NCBI RefSeq assembly: GCF_049275935.1
Contig: NZ_CP184830.1
Coordinates: forward strand, 1,364,001-1,428,000
Length of the DNA stretch: 64,000 bases
Origin: Endozoicomonas_A sp049275935
GTDB lineage: Bacteria > Pseudomonadota > Gammaproteobacteria > Pseudomonadales > Endozoicomonadaceae
Direction of reading: 5' to 3'
Part shown: piece by piece, positions 63,972 through 64,000 of the stretch
Layout of the letters: the number at the start of each line of letters is the position of its first letter
How positions within the stretch are numbered: position 1 is the stretch's first letter
Notes under the pieces: model-generated
What the model saw: only the letters and a program-made list of their open reading frames with translations
Told to the model about the DNA's origin: nothing
The model's database searches: none
Translations under genes and position numbers: made by a program

Positions 63972-64000
63972 GATGGACTCCTGAATAAAACGCCCTGGAT

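Overview
The window is a piece of a marine gammaproteobacterial chromosome. I infer Oceanospirillales, possibly Endozoicomonas-like, from the choline-to-betaine pathway, the 16S/23S character and the gene complement; I could not run a 16S search. It splits into a large prophage (1 to about 32.4 kb, left end outside the window) and host chromosome (about 32.8 to 64 kb).

Prophage. Nearly everything from 30 kb down to 1 is read leftward (- strand). From right to left: a + strand integration module (DUF2924 protein, serine recombinase, ParB-like HTH protein); a two-gene unit of unknown function (27.3-29.4 kb) with its own terminator and a LexA-box-like operator over its putative promoter; an early operon (HTH/excisionase-like protein, unknown protein, Sak4-like ATPase, SSB-like protein, Toprim primase-helicase); an iteron- and hairpin-rich segment that may be the phage origin; a small HTH protein; a terminator; a ParB-like/DNA methyltransferase fusion; lysis genes (coiled-coil membrane protein, amidase endolysin, 3TM holin); a lambda-type head module (small and large terminase, gpW-like joiner, portal, ClpP-type protease, decoration protein D, major capsid E); tail genes, tape measure and two large repeat-rich tail-tip/fibre proteins. 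Three insertions run against this current: a DUF6900-DUF3489 pair, a DUF2905 membrane protein and a RelBE/StbDE-type toxin-antitoxin pair. No CI-type repressor was recognised, so it is missing, unrecognised or left of the window.

Host chromosome. tRNA-Arg(ACG) and tRNA-Ser(GGA) are followed by an SDR oxidoreductase, RmuC, a DUF1415 protein, a secreted di-haem peroxidase fused to FG-GAP/UnbV-type repeats, ahpC-ahpF with an OxyR-like site, and a GabD-type dehydrogenase. Next come decayed sequences (a TonB-receptor 3' end and a 5S fragment) and a complete rRNA operon read leftward (16S-23S-5S). Its 23S gene carries intervening sequences in helix 25 and helix 45; the latter encodes a four-helix-bundle protein. 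The same CAGTTGTCAGTT-type inverted repeats that form the intervening-sequence stems also sit in the 16S-23S spacer. Beyond tandem rRNA promoters lie msrP-msrQ, betB-betA (no betI), pssA, an Asp/Glu-racemase and LysR pair, an MTA/SAH nucleosidase-like gene, a Pmp3 protein with a DUF2959 lipoprotein, a recent tandem duplication of an EamA exporter, and ilvC.

Together the host genes cover peroxide defence (ahpCF, peroxidase), repair of oxidised periplasmic methionine (msrPQ), osmoprotection (betBA) and branched-chain amino-acid synthesis (ilvC), with the prophage as the accessory region.
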